Assembly: GCF_028476545.1 (NCBI RefSeq)
Contig: NW_026733198.1
Coordinates: 1-64,000 of the forward strand
Source of the DNA: Physella acuta
Taxonomy: Eukaryota; Mollusca; Gastropoda; Physidae
Reading direction: 5' to 3'
Length of the DNA stretch: 64,000 nt
Shown here piece after piece: positions 24,255 to 35,454 of this stretch; the first letter of the stretch is position 1, and the number at the start of each line of letters is the position of its first letter. The notes below the pieces were generated by a model. The model was not told the origin of the DNA, did not search any database, and worked only from the letters and a program-made list of their open reading frames with translations. Made by a program: the position numbers and the translations under genes.

Positions 24255-24930
24255 TTTTTTGTGGCGGTACGCCGCCTAGAAGTGATGGGATGCCTTGTGT
24301 GTCCCAGTGAGCCCCAGAGCTATGCCGGCGGGGGGCTGGTGCTCCAGGCAGGTCTAACCAAGTCGGACAGATCTGCGCGGGTGGGGGTCAGACCAAACGT
24401 TGTGCCCTGGTCCTCCTGGTTGGGGGTTGTTCGATGGGCTAGCTACTCGTCCACGTAAAACAGTAGTTACAGAAACCGAAGCCAAATCTGAAGTTAACAG
24501 TTTACCGGAAGAACAAGAACTCCAACTAGAAGAAGTATTACTCAATACAACTAAACCACCACAGAAGCTACAGAACCGACGCCCATTCTTCAAACGAGGA
24601 AAACCAAGATTGAAGCCACAAGAGAAAGCTATGCTCTTTGTAACAACGAACCTCAGAACACTATGGGAAGCAGGGAGTTGTGCACAGAGAATGAAAGAAA
24701 TACAGCCCTGGATCCAGGACGAAACAATGCAGCGGGTCGAAAAAAGAAAGCCTAAAGAGCCAGCTAAATCAAGGAAATATCCGGCACCAAGCAGACATCC
24801 TAGAGCAGACGATCGCATCCAACATTGTGGAACAGACGCTAATCTGATTAGCCTAATCTTGACTCTGAAACAAGGTCCTTTTCAGGGCCAGTTAATTTTT
24901 TTTTACCGTTCAAAAGGATTGTGTTCATTG
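24255..24930 (+). mobile_element. Internally deleted LINE fragment, copy 1
   Basis: A GC-rich leader includes CCGGCGGGGGGCTGG and CCTGGTCCTCCTGGTTGGGG. An open frame (24400-24939) then reads FVTTNLRTLWEAGSCAQRMK. That resembles the (W)N.RTLWEAGK.AQ start of the endonuclease domain in many non-LTR retrotransposons. The frame soon passes into unrelated sequence shared with the copy at 35455-36125, so most of the endonuclease and all of the reverse transcriptase are absent. The clade is not assigned. Confidence 0.55.
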
Positions 24931-25035
24931 TTTTACTAATTTAGTGAGAAGGTAAAATAAGTTTGAAGTGAGAAATATGTTGCTATGTTTAAAATTTTAC
25001 AGTAGGTTCAGTGTCTACAGTCAGTGTAGTTGAAC

Positions 25036-25684
25036 CAGGGGCGGAACTACCATACCGCCAGACCCCGCAATGCGGGGGGGCCCATGACGTTTAGGGGCCC
25101 AGTTCCGACCAAAAAACAATGAATTTTTTTTTTCAAAAATTATGTTTTTCATGCATCTTGAAAGTGGTTTTGTAAAAAAAAAAAAAAAAAAAAAAACAGG
25201 TCTACTATAGCAGAGATTGTTGCGTAGAAAAATATTTTAAAATCTACAAGAGCTACAGTTTGAAAGGTAGGTAAACATTCACACTACTTCCATGACTTAC
25301 TGCCCTTCTTTAAAATAGGGATGCCCACGAAGCTCATTTAAATAGTTTTGTACTATGTACATTAAAAAGCAATTAAATCTCTGAATTGTTATTTAAATAA
25401 GACGTACTATACAATAGTATAGCTATAAAAATCAATGTTTTCAAAATTGATATTACAAAAGCCAAAAATGAAAAAAATAAACATAACGCGAGAAACCATT
25501 CACGAATCAAGTTAATGTCTTTATATATTTCTGACCAGCATGTTTGGAAACATTTATAACTCAAAAAGAGTTTGGACTAAATGTTTTCTGTTTTGATATC
25601 TCAGAATGGTTATATATTGCAATGAAGTAGACTAAATTACTCAGTTAGGATATAGCTTTTATATATATATATATATGTATATAA

Positions 25685-25748
<64 letters not shown>

Positions 25749-25801
25749 GGCCCTAGCTTTTTTCTTTGCGGGGGAGCCTTTGATTTCTAGTTCCGCCACT
25801 G
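25036..25801. mobile_element. hAT-type MITE carrying a (TA)n microsatellite
   Basis: The ends are CAGGGGCGGAACTAC and CTAGTTCCGCCACTG, inverted with one mismatch. A perfect 8-bp duplication AGTTGAAC lies at 25028-25035 and 25802-25809. The element includes a poly(A) run near 25170 and (TA)n at about 25658-25746. The corresponding site in the second composite block (about 36215-36230) has no insertion. Confidence 0.9.
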
Positions 25802-26040
25802 AGTTGAACAGGTGTAAACGCAAGGCCTGTAACTCGTGTTGGTACTGGACGTCAATCTCGACATTTCAATGTTTTCAGGCCAGATCTTCAAAGGTTTATA
25901 CTATAGGCCTACTCTTTTTTTTAAACAGTGGCGTCACTAGGTCGGCTGAAACTCGGTGCGGTAAACCAGGATGTCAACCCCCTCCCCTAATTATGTACTC
26001 ACACTTTAGTATAGGCAATATGTGGTCATCCTTGTGACAA

Positions 26041-26240
26041 ATAGGGGACGGAGTGGTCTAGCGGTTGAGAGCTGGACTGCTAACGTAATGTTTGAGTTCG
26101 AATCCGGATTCAAATCAGTAGACCGTCTATGAGTCCACCCTATCTCTTCATATGCCGAGGTCACAGAAAAAAAGTGAACTCTACTTCACTTGCCCTAGAC
26201 CGTCAGCTTTGAAAAGGGAACTTTACTGTGACAAATGGGT
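26041..26240 (+). mobile_element. tRNA-derived SINE (family B)
   Basis: The Pol III boxes are TGGTCTAGCGGTTGAG and GAGTTCGAATCC, followed by GTCCACCC, TATGCCGAGGTCACAG and GTGAACTCTACTTCACTTGC. It is shorter than the copy at 36416-36676, lacking the GATGGGTACCTAACTC portion. It closes the composite block. Confidence 0.8.
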
Positions 26241-26264
26241 ATGTAGCGATGAGTAATTGACTTA

Positions 26265-27500
26265 TTTTTTGCCATCTCAAAACTGTAATTTGTCAAAGGA
26301 AAATGATAAGTTTAATCTCTTTTTCAATAAATATTGTTTCACTGATTTTCAAAATTAGATAGCATACTTCACTGCAACTGAAGAGTTGGCAGGTATTAGT
26401 TTTAACAGTTAGACCTACATATAAATCACATTTTTAAAGATGTTTCATTTTCTTTCATGGGTGTTACAAAACTATCACTTAATAATTCCCATCACCTTTG
26501 GTCAGCTGCGTTGTGAGTCAGGTGCGAGTAAATATTTCTTTTTGCTTTGTGATCAGCTGTTTTACTTTTTGCTCAGAAGTGTAATTGTAAAGTTGTTATC
26601 AACATCATTATTTCTATGCTTTATATTCCAAGTGTTTTTTTTATCTAAATGTTAACAACCCATTATGTTTTATCACATAACCCCTTCGTATTAGATTTTA
26701 TTAAATTATCATTGTTTTCAATAGAACAGTGTAAACGTTTTATCTCAACTGTATAATCAATAATTTATATTAAAAAAATGTGTGGCATATTTGCATAGTA
26801 TGTGTTTTTTATGTAATTTTTATGCGTAACATGTTTTGTTATGTGTGTTAATAATAATTTTGGTGTAACACATTTTTTTCTTCATAAATTATTTAAATGT
26901 TTTGTGTGTGTGTAAAATGTATTGATTCATTTTCAAAATTAAAGGTTACTTTGTCTGATGTGAATGGCCAATAGCAGTATGATTCTTAACAAAAACTTTG
27001 GTGTTTTAGACAATGTTTGTCCTGTAAAGAACCATCTATCAAAATGGTATTCCTTTGTAAGCTTTTACCAGTAATTGCTTTCATCTACAAGTATGTGAAT
27101 ACACCTGTTATTTAAGACATTCATTAACATTTACAAGACTATTATTATTTATAGTTTAGAGCTACTTTGAAGTTCTTATAAGTTTACTTTTTTAAAATTT
27201 ATGTACACTTTTGAAATCTTAACATAATGTAATGTATGCATTATGTAAACTGTTTCTGTTCAATGTTATAAAAAAAAGTACTTCAATAGCCAGCTGTATC
27301 ACATCTTATCTCTAATCCTTGTGTTTGATTTATAGATAGTTTTTTAAAAACGTCTTTGTATTTAACAAACTATTCACATCAAAAACTTTTTGTGAAAATT
27401 CATACTTATATTAAGTGTTAACAACAGGTAGCTAAGGGAATAAAAAAACTTAAAACTCCCAATCGGCTCTTTTCATCAATCTCTAGAAAAATATAAACGA
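26265..27500 (+). other. Diverged second copy of the SIGMAR1 3'UTR
   Basis: Ordered matches to 21280-22766 include TTGATTCA.TGATTTTC / TTTCACTGATTTTC, AGTT.GCAGGT.T, TGGTCAGCT.C.TTGTG.GTCAGGTG, ATATTCCAAGT.TTTT, ACAATGTTTG.CCTGT, TTTAGAGCT.A, and finally TCTCTAGAAAAATA at the poly(A) end. No sigma-1 coding sequence precedes it; the composite repeat abuts it instead. It is either a decayed partial duplication of the gene or a pair of copies of an unrecognised repeat. Confidence 0.6.
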
Positions 27501-27518
27501 TAATTTTTTGTTTCATTT

Positions 27519-27524
27519 TTTATT
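27519..27524 (-). promoter_or_regulatory. AATAAA on the minus strand after a candidate terminal exon
   Basis: The hexamer lies 112 bp past the stop of the candidate exon 27636-27743, a usual spacing for a poly(A) signal. Confidence 0.3.
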
Positions 27525-27635
27525 AAACCACCAGATTATAAAGGTTACATAAAAAAATTAGTACATAGTATTCTACAGAACAGAATAATACTTTAGAGAC
27601 ACATGATCAGAACAGTAAGCAGCCCAGAAGGCTGG

Positions 27636-27743
27636 TCAATAAGGGTAGTTTAGTTTTGTAGGGGACAACAAACTTCCATCATATATTCCATCTAAGAGGT
27701 TTTTAACATAACTAGGACTTAGTTCCATCATTAATTGATGTGC
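27636..27743 (-). CDS. Candidate terminal exon of an unidentified gene
   Basis: After a good acceptor (TTTATTTTATAG), phase 0 reads AHQLMMELSPSYVKNLLDGI then YDGSLLSPTKLNYPY and TGA. The composition is protein-like and an AATAAA follows. I do not recognise the protein and found no convincing upstream exon in the window up to 33 kb. It could be a chance open stretch in non-coding DNA. Confidence 0.3.
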   Translation of the reverse strand, partial: AHQLMMELSPSYVKNLLDGIYDGSLLSPTKLNYPY

Positions 27744-28000
27744 CTATAAAATAAATCCAAACAATATGAGTGCTAAAATATCTTTCAGCTCAGGTCTTTC
27801 ATAACATTTTAAATTGAATGCCTGTGAATAATTACTGTTCAAATAATACTCAATGTTGTAAGCTGGTTCATCAGTATAATAACATCTATCTATCCAAGCA
27901 TTTAGGTTTTTCCTTTTAAAATTTAAGGAATATTATATATTGGACACTAAATTACAGATTAACAATAATAAGAATAATTAGTGCATTATAAAAATAATCT

Positions 28001-28003
28001 AAG

Positions 28004-28091
<88 letters not shown>
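28001..28091. repeat. (AAAT)n and (TA)n microsatellite
   Basis: A short AATA-tetranucleotide run passes directly into about 58 bp of (TA)n. The tyrosine/isoleucine frames through it are artefacts. Confidence 0.95.
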
Positions 28092-28092
<1 letters not shown>

Positions 28093-28630
28093 GATAATTT
28101 AAACACAGCCAAATGTTCAGATGTAGCTTTTTGTGTGTCAGAAATAAATACATTTAATAGCTTAATTTCTTCATAGCTTGTTTTTAAAAAAAAATATACC
28201 AATAAAACTTGAGCAACTACGATTATTATTTTTTTAAAATTCAAAATATTTTTTAACAACTTCCTGCATAATGCTTAGATACTAATACTACTAATACCAA
28301 GTAGTTAAGTTATAAAGGTTATACCAAAATGTCTTCTAGGGTAACTCAAATTAATAAAATATCCATTTTAAAAAATGAAACGCTTTAAAGAAAGAATACA
28401 CAATTTTTGTAGCAGTAATGTGAATTTGTTTATAAGCTGTTAACAGCTGACTTCTGCAATATGAATCTGTGGCATTATAACTACCTTAAATACAATAACA
28501 CAGAGCTACTTAGAATTGATATGGTAGAAAAAGACAAAATGTGATGGAAAAATTACAGCAACATAATGAAAAATGTCATTTATATATAAAGCTCCTTTGC
28601 TGGATATAATGTTTTCTAGTGACTCTTTAA

Positions 28631-28800
28631 TCGAATGGCATGGAACTGCTAACCCTGACTTGTGTTAGGGTGAGTAAAAGTGGTTGGATATAGTGCTGAC
28701 CACACAATCCTTTTATATGCAGAGATCACACACACGTGAACTCAAATAGCCCTATGGACCCTCAGGTTCAAAAGGGAACTTTAATTACCTGTCAATCAAG
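28631..28800 (+). mobile_element. Degenerate tRNA-derived SINE (family B)
   Basis: GGAACTGCTAACCCTGACTT, GGTTGGATATAGTGCTGACC, TATGCAGAGATCACA, GTGAACTC and GGGAACTTTA follow the family-B order. The head is eroded and no duplication of the target is evident. Confidence 0.6.
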
Positions 28801-31610
28801 ATTTAAAGAACATTACAAAATTGGTATAAAGAGGAGGCTAAGATTTTCTTAGCAATGTTTAGCCTAGCTTTACTAGAGTTGGTGACCAAGCATGGTTTGA
28901 TAATACAATTGGGCAGATAGATCAGTGAATGGTTTGGTGGCTCTGGATCAATACAGCTGATATCTTACCTGCCTTCAGGGCTCCCAATAAATTGTCAAGT
29001 GTCCAACGTTGTGTTGACCAGAACAGGTGTTGGCTTTTATTTTTTCAGATCTATGTTGATCAGCTTGCAAGTTAGACTAGTCAGGAAACCAGAGTTTCTA
29101 ACCAAGTATGTTATTCAATAACCATAAGATAGTCTCATGACATTTTAAATTATGAGCAACACAAAACAAAGAGTCCCATGAAGCTGTGCGGTTGCACATT
29201 GGTTTTGAACCTGCCTCAGTCATTTTGTAAATTCTGTATATACCTTGTATAAGACGTTTAGAGGGAACGTTGCACAACATGACCAAAGCCAAAATTTCCA
29301 AGGTTTCTATTCACAACTTCTGTTCCACAAATTCATATTGGCTTTCAGAAGCCCCACTTGCTTTCCTCTACTGCTTGCAAACCTGAACAGAAAATTTTAA
29401 ACATTAGGCTAATGAAACAGTAACAATTTAACCGATTCATTTTAAAAAGTCAAGAGTTATAAATTTTTAAAGAACAGACTGGTCTAGATATATTCAGCAA
29501 TATTTTTTTAGCATGAAAATTTTCACCTAAGTAAATTTAGAGTTAGTTTTTATTTGTCAGAGAAAATATAACACGGCTTGTTCCAAACTGCATTTCGTTG
29601 AGGCTCTTTTCCTTTCGGGTTTTCTTGACATGATGGAAAATTTTAGGCGGTTGATATTTATTAATTTAGTTTTTCTTTCTTTGGAAAATCGCAGTCAAAT
29701 CTTGACGTTATCTAAGCATATTTTTCTATTTGATTTAGATTCTTGTTAAAATTTTGGTAGTTCAACAGATTTCTGCAAATTTTCTATAAATTAAGTCTGA
29801 AAAAGGATTATTTCCCACAAACAAGGCGTTTAGGTGTACCTACTAAGTCTGAATCGATAGCTTTGTAACCGCCATTTTTCTTAAAAAAACATTCAAAAAA
29901 TAATAAATATCTTATGTGTATTAATTTAAAAAAAAAAGCATTATTAAAAAACATTTTATGAGAAAAAAGTAATTTGTAGAGTTCTAGTCTAGACTAAACA
30001 AAAGGCCTAGCAAATTAGCTAGATCTAGGTCGACTAGACAAGATCTTAGATCCACAGGATTGTCTAGATCAATTTGTGAAACAGGTAGATCTAGGTCTAG
30101 TACTATTACATCTAGAATCTAGATCTACTATAGAATACTTTTTTGTCAATTTCAGTCAGTGGTCTTGCAGCTCTATGAATGAAATAGATCTGAGCAGTGG
30201 GGTAGCTAGGATTTTTGGGCCCCTATGCAAAAGTTATCAGTGGGCCCTTTGCTAATGTTGTCTAAGTATTTTTCAATACTAGATCTAGGTACTAGCTCCA
30301 GAGCTCTTTGAGCGATATTAGAGTTTTCTAGCCAGTGATGTTTGCAAAAGCAAAGAGGAAATATAGAAGATCCAGTTGTTTGTTAAATCTTCCCTCCTAG
30401 CTGGGTGTCTTCAAAAAGTTTGTGCAGGTTTTTAGCCTAAATAGCTGCTTTACCATCTCCATGAACCTTGTGTAACCCACAACTTGCAACACTTCTTGGT
30501 CATTTTGCATTAAAACATTCTACTTATCATGAAATGGCCAATTGACATAAGCAGGGATGCCTACCCCAAAAAATTTTTTTCAGTAACTAGAACAATAGAT
30601 TTTCCGTAATAATTGGATACTGTCTGTAACTTTCAGTATTTGTTCTCATTTTTTATACAATGTAAATAAGTACAATTTTATTTTATCGCACAAATTCTCA
30701 GCGTAATGATGGTAATGGGCTGCGTTACTCATACTCATACTACTTTTTTTTTTTTTAATTGACTAATTAAAAAAAAAACGCCGCGAAATTATGTGTGTAA
30801 GTGTAAGGCGACAAGGGAAAAATCTCATATAGGAAGTGTTCTTTGCTTTGATATAGTCCTACACTGCCCAATGTGAACTCAGTGACCCATCGACCATGTC
30901 AGGATTCCCTACCCCCGCTTTCAAGAAAACGTGAGAGGCCGATCACATTAGAGACAATCCTTAGAATTAGCATATTTCTTGAATATTTTTAAAAAATCTA
31001 GATTTTATCTGGGTAATATTTAGAAGAAATTTTGTTTTTAATACGACCGGTGATTGATTTATAGGTTCGTAAAAACGTGTCTTATTGCACATCTAAAACA
31101 ACAGAACACAATTAGATCTATCTGATAAATTTGAAATCATAGAACCAGATAGGCCTAATACAGAAATTTACCACAAGAAAAATATGTCGACACTAAATCT
31201 ATTTTGAAGTTTACTGTAGGCTAAAGCATAACCTATTTGTGTGGTATAATTCCGCAACATGGGTGTAAAAATTGAAAAACTACAGACAAAACCGTACAAG
31301 ATGCTAAATTTAGCCCTTGGCTATCGTTTACGTCATGATCTAGGTTAGGCAGAGCCTATGCAAAACTGGTCAGGATGAGGTCACACTGTGCAGCACAGTG
31401 AAGGAGAGGGTTGGAAATAATAGACTTTACGAAGTTAACGCAGACTCATGGCAACAACAAAAAAGGCCAGAAAAATAAATTTTAGATTAATCAAAATTGA
31501 ATTAAAAAGAAATTCAATTTATGCACGGTTTTCAAGGTTTACCTATAAAATTCAAGGTTTTTGTCCATTTTTGGTGAAATTCAAGGTTTTTTCAATGCCT
31601 TGAAATGTTT
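28801..31610. other. Long stretch without a supported gene
   Basis: No exon chain was found on either strand. A cluster of CTAGATCTAG-type motifs lies at 29998-30130. A hAT-like left end (CAGTGGGGTAGCTAGG) is at about 30197 without a matching right end. Short frames, such as one near 29098-29301 on the minus strand, lack splice or family support. Confidence 0.4.
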
Positions 31611-31614
31611 TTCT

Positions 31615-31918
31615 TCTCTTCTTCGTTCTTAATGTTTGTGTTGGAAGGGATCCCCTCCAACACAATTAAGGATACGTGTCAACTGGTTATGCGCCATTGA
31701 CTCCTATTTCAGCCTGCTTTTCTTTTTGGATTTGCTTCCATAGCCTTTGTCCAACCAAGAACAAACTACAGGGCAGCAGTTGTTTGATTTTGCAGTTTTC
31801 TCTCCTAGAGGAGTGGCTGTCCCCAGCTAACGAGCCTCATCTGCCTGAGGGATCGAACTTGAGACTTTTTGGTTTGGCAGCCTTGAGCTTTACTGACTCG
31901 ACCACGCTACGGACCCTG
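31615..31918 (-). mobile_element. tRNA-derived SINE (family A), internally shortened
   Basis: The tail (TTCTTCGTTCTTAATG) is at the low-coordinate side and the tRNA-like head (complement of TCGAGTC...) is near 31900. The second tRNA-like unit is missing: TTGGAAGGGATCCCC joins directly to CCAACACAATTAAG. This leaves a monomeric derivative. Confidence 0.75.
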
Positions 31919-32480
31919 CGGTAAGTAGGGATAGACCTAGAAAACAATCTAAGGTGGCAGTGACTGAAACGTCCTCTAATGTCGGGTAGACAAAGGCCAT
32001 TAAAGTGACGGCGTTATAATTATGTTTATTCTAGGTTTACGCAGCAGTGGATATTGTAATGTTGACGCATGCTCGAAAGGGCCCTTAGCGGGAGTATGAC
32101 GATAAAAACTATTGTGATAACGCCAAAATAAAATTTTCAAGCTTAAAACGATCTTATTTTTACATCTCTTGAAGAGTGTGGCCCGTAACGAAGTGACTAC
32201 GCGTCTCACAGGTTGGATTTGCCATCTTGTTATTGGAAATGCTTATTTTTTCCTTTTCCAACACATTCAGTGTGATTGAGTCAACAGTGTGCCAGCTGTA
32301 GAATGCTCCAAGTTCGAACCAGAGGTTAGCACGACCGATACTGGTTTCTTTTTTACATTTTATGTTTTTTCATATCGAAAACATGACATTATTTTTTTTA
32401 AAATAAAATTTCTAAACATTGTCGCTGGCGTGATTGCTTGCATACGTTTACAATCGCATGATTGAAAAATCCCACCATGG

Positions 32481-32596
32481 CAGTGGCGTGCAGGGGGGGG
32501 GGGGGGGCACCCGCCACTGCCATTGTGAATCTGTGTAGTAACTTTCAACACAACTTACTTGTTTTTTTTGTGGGCACCTAATTAAGCAATATATAG

Positions 32597-32643
<47 letters not shown>

Positions 32644-32700
32644 TGGGGGCATCTTCCCCATGAGTTGGCCCCGGCATCTACATAGGTCTGCACGCCACTG
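32481..32700. mobile_element. hAT-type MITE carrying (TA)n
   Basis: The ends CAGTGGCGTGCAGG and TCTGCACGCCACTG are inverted copies. Flanks CACCATGG (32473-32480) and CACCACGG (32701-32708) match at seven of eight positions. A G run near the left end and (TA)n at about 32599-32640 lie inside. Confidence 0.85.
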
Positions 32701-33059
32701 CACCACGGCCCACTGTAAGTTCAGCCTAAAGAATACGTCATAGAATAAACACTAGTTCACAAGATCATCTGTGTCTTCACTTCTCCCTTAGCTGTTGAAT
32801 ACACTTAAACTAGATCTAGATCTATGTCAACATAAAATTGCAAAAACATGGGGGAAAAAAATCGGGCAGTCCTGATATCTATTTGTTTTAGATCGCGTGC
32901 CACCTAGGGTAAAGATTTAGCATAACGCGGAGCGAACCACACAAATGCGGCTTTTTTTTAAAACTGCAAACCCTGAAATTTTCAAACTCAAATCTTGCGA
33001 ATCCGGAAAGAAATATGATTCTCGAATCCGGAAATCCTGAATATCCCGGAAAAGTGGCA

Positions 33060-33260
33060 CCCCTGTAGACGTGAGGTTAGAGTTCACATATATTTGTTAG
33101 ACGTGTTCATGGCAAAATGGGAATTACTGATCAATAGTGTAAGCCCTTTACATCGTTAGGAAAGAAATGTAAAACTAAAAACATACTCTCCAATACATGA
33201 ATCATTCCAGCAATATCAGTTTCTGCTCATACTCTCGACTACAGAGACGTGAATTTCACA
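33060..33260 (-). repeat. Inverted fragment of the composite repeat's left part
   Basis: Read on the minus strand, this segment matches part of 24000-24240 and 35200-35450: the GAGCAGAAACTGA.. stretch, the CTGGAATGATTC stretch, and AATTCCCATTTTGCC with GAACAC. It shows the left part exists independently of the LINE fragment. Confidence 0.6.
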
Positions 33261-33293
33261 GGGAAGCTTCAGATAAACTTCAGAAGAAAGTGC

Positions 33294-33902
33294 GGTAAAA
33301 TCACGATATAGCGTCGGAAATTATTGGGTAATGTTCGTTGAGTTTCGGTAACATTCGTTACTGTAAACCATAGTTTATTTGACCGTTGAAAGAAAAATAA
33401 AGTCAAGTGCATTAAATTAATGTTTTAACTTAATTTAATGTTTGACTGACAAAAAATTAGCAACAATTAGTAAATCTAAATATTATTATTAAAGTCGAGT
33501 GTAGTAATTAATGTTTTTTTTTTAAGAAACAGAAAAAAACTTGCAGAAGATTTGCGACAACCAGCTCTAGTTATGTTAGTAAATAAGAGTATTAGATTTT
33601 CTAAAGTTAAAAGTAGTAAGAATAACTAGAATAATGTTTAGTAGCAGCAATAATTAGCACATACACTTAAAATAATTAGAAATACAAAATAATTAGCAAA
33701 ACAATATTTAAATTGCAACTAAAATCAATCCTTGCACATTTTTCAACATTGCGTATTAAAAATAATATGGCGGCAAATAAATGATGGTTTACAGTATTTC
33801 CGGTGGTTTCCGGAACGGCTCGACAGACTACGCCATGGTTTTACTGTTTTTTACTGCTGTACAGTTCCGGAATAATAACCGACGCTATATCGTGATTTTA
33901 CC
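33294..33902. mobile_element. TIR transposon-derived element with 8-bp duplication
   Basis: The outer 24 bp at each end are perfect inverted copies, beginning GGTAAAATCACGATATAGCG at the left. Imperfect inverted similarity continues inward (ACTGTAAACCATAGTTTATT against AATAAATGATGGTTTACAGT). The 8-bp duplication GAAAGTGC lies at 33286-33293 and 33903-33910. No transposase frame is present. A related single arm is at 23500-23650. Confidence 0.85.
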
Positions 33903-34441
33903 GAAAGTGCGAACGGCAGGGAAAGCACGACAATCACTGTCACTCACTGTGACTGGTCACTGATTGAATCAGCTGACATTGGCTGACAATAATTTGTCAA
34001 TAACTTGTGGTTCCTAATTTAATAATTTTAATAGTATTTATCAACAAACAACATTGAATTGTAGACTCTAGACCTATGGTCTAGATTGATCTAGATTTTA
34101 GATCTAATAACTAGATCTAGATCTAAATCAAATCTTAGAAAATTATTAGAAGACCCAATACTAGATTCTAATTCACGTCAGTAGGTATTTCGAACTTACA
34201 CTCTGCTCCGAAGTTTGCTTTAATCTTACTTCCGGATTTACGGACAATTCATTATTCATTCATATAGCCTTTAATTAATTATAATAAAATAATAATAATA
34301 ATGATTTCTCACTAGATTTGTATTATATACAGTATATACATGCTGCAAGTGTAACAACAATTATTGAATTATTTGACACCAAATAAATATTAAAATTAGG
34401 GTGAATAAGGATCCTAGTGTGAGATAATGGTTGCATTAATT

Positions 34442-34706
34442 CAGTATCGTAGCGAGGGGGGGGGGGGACATATGTCCCTGGGCGCCGACCTTAGGGGGCG
34501 CCAAAATGGGTTGGAAAAATAAATTGAAAGGTTGAGGGGGTGTAAATCGAAAGTTTGAGGGCGGGGGTGCAAATGAAAATCTCGAGGGGGGGGGGGGGTG
34601 CAAATCGAAAGTTTGAGGGGGGGGGGTGCAAATCGAAATCTTGAGGGGGGGGGGGGGTGCAAATCGAAAAGTTTGTCCCCGGGCGGGAAGGGTCGCTACG
34701 CCTCTG
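34442..34706. mobile_element. hAT-type G-tract MITE
   Basis: It starts CAGTATCGTAGCGAGG and ends GGGTCGCTACGCCTCTG. The perfect 8-bp duplication CATTAATT lies at 34434-34441 and 34707-34714. It contains about five modules of GTGCAAATCGAAA.TTTGAG separated by G runs of up to about 13. Proline-rich minus-strand frames through it are artefacts. Confidence 0.9.
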
Positions 34707-35454
34707 CATTAATTAGTTAATATTAGATCTAGATCTAGTATCACTAGCTTAACTTAACAGAAGAATTTGTATCACTTGCTATACTTTAATCATGTCGTAT
34801 TCAGGCCAGGTTAGTATTAATAATCGATAGGCCTAAGTAGTAGCTGACACCTTTGTTAACCCTCTTAAGACGTAGCTTTATTTTTCTTAATTACCTCCCA
34901 TGGCAGAATTATTACCCTACAAATGTATTCATTTGACGTCATAAAGGAATGACCCCAAAGTTAGGGGGATATCACTCTCGATTTATTTTCTTACTTATAT
35001 CTTGGAAGCTATGCTATCTTTCAATCTTTTTTTCAAACTTTCTAAAAGTTTGTAATAAAATGTTGCTACATATATGCTCTCGTGTACGCCCGCCAAGATT
35101 TTAAGCTTTTTTTTTTATTAAAAAAAAACATGATTAAATTAAGTAATTAATTAAGTAGGAATCACTTGGACGCTCGCCATTAGACTAAGTATCACTGTGA
35201 AATTTATTTTATGTCTTATTCGTTAGAAAATCGAGGCCAAGAGCAGAAACTGAATTGCTGGAATGATTCGTGTACCTCTGAGAAACGTTTTAGTGTTCTA
35301 TCCTAAGGATTGTAAAGGGTTTTTATGCATTTGACTAGTTAATTCCCATTTTGCCTTAGGTGTACAAGGGATGCTAGGACTATCTCACTGACACATGAAC
35401 ACATCCATCAAGTTAATGTGAACTCTAACCTCGATATGTTATTGGTGTACCTTC

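Larger units (their letters stand above)
23870..26262. repeat. Composite repeat block, copy 1
   Basis: This block aligns by eye, with interruptions, to 35065-36715 from GAAAATCGAGGCCA.GAGCAG through the LINE fragment to a family-B SINE. Here it also contains a hAT-type MITE (25036-25801) that is missing from the other copy. It has no host gene. Confidence 0.75.

Noticed and set aside
24354-24818. 154-codon minus-strand frame
   Set aside because: It is antisense to the LINE fragment, has no family features and is not conserved in the second copy.
26041-26115. tRNA gene
   Set aside because: The A and B boxes belong to the head of a dispersed SINE with a body and tail repeated elsewhere in the window.
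28969-29050. A donor-ended open stretch (HLFWSTQRWTLDNLLGALKA) on the minus strand upstream of the 27.7-kb candidate exon
   Set aside because: There is an in-frame TGA just after the nearest good acceptor, and the phase does not match the candidate terminal exon.
29098-29301. 67-codon minus-strand frame
   Set aside because: It has no acceptor in phase, no recognisable family and no following exon.
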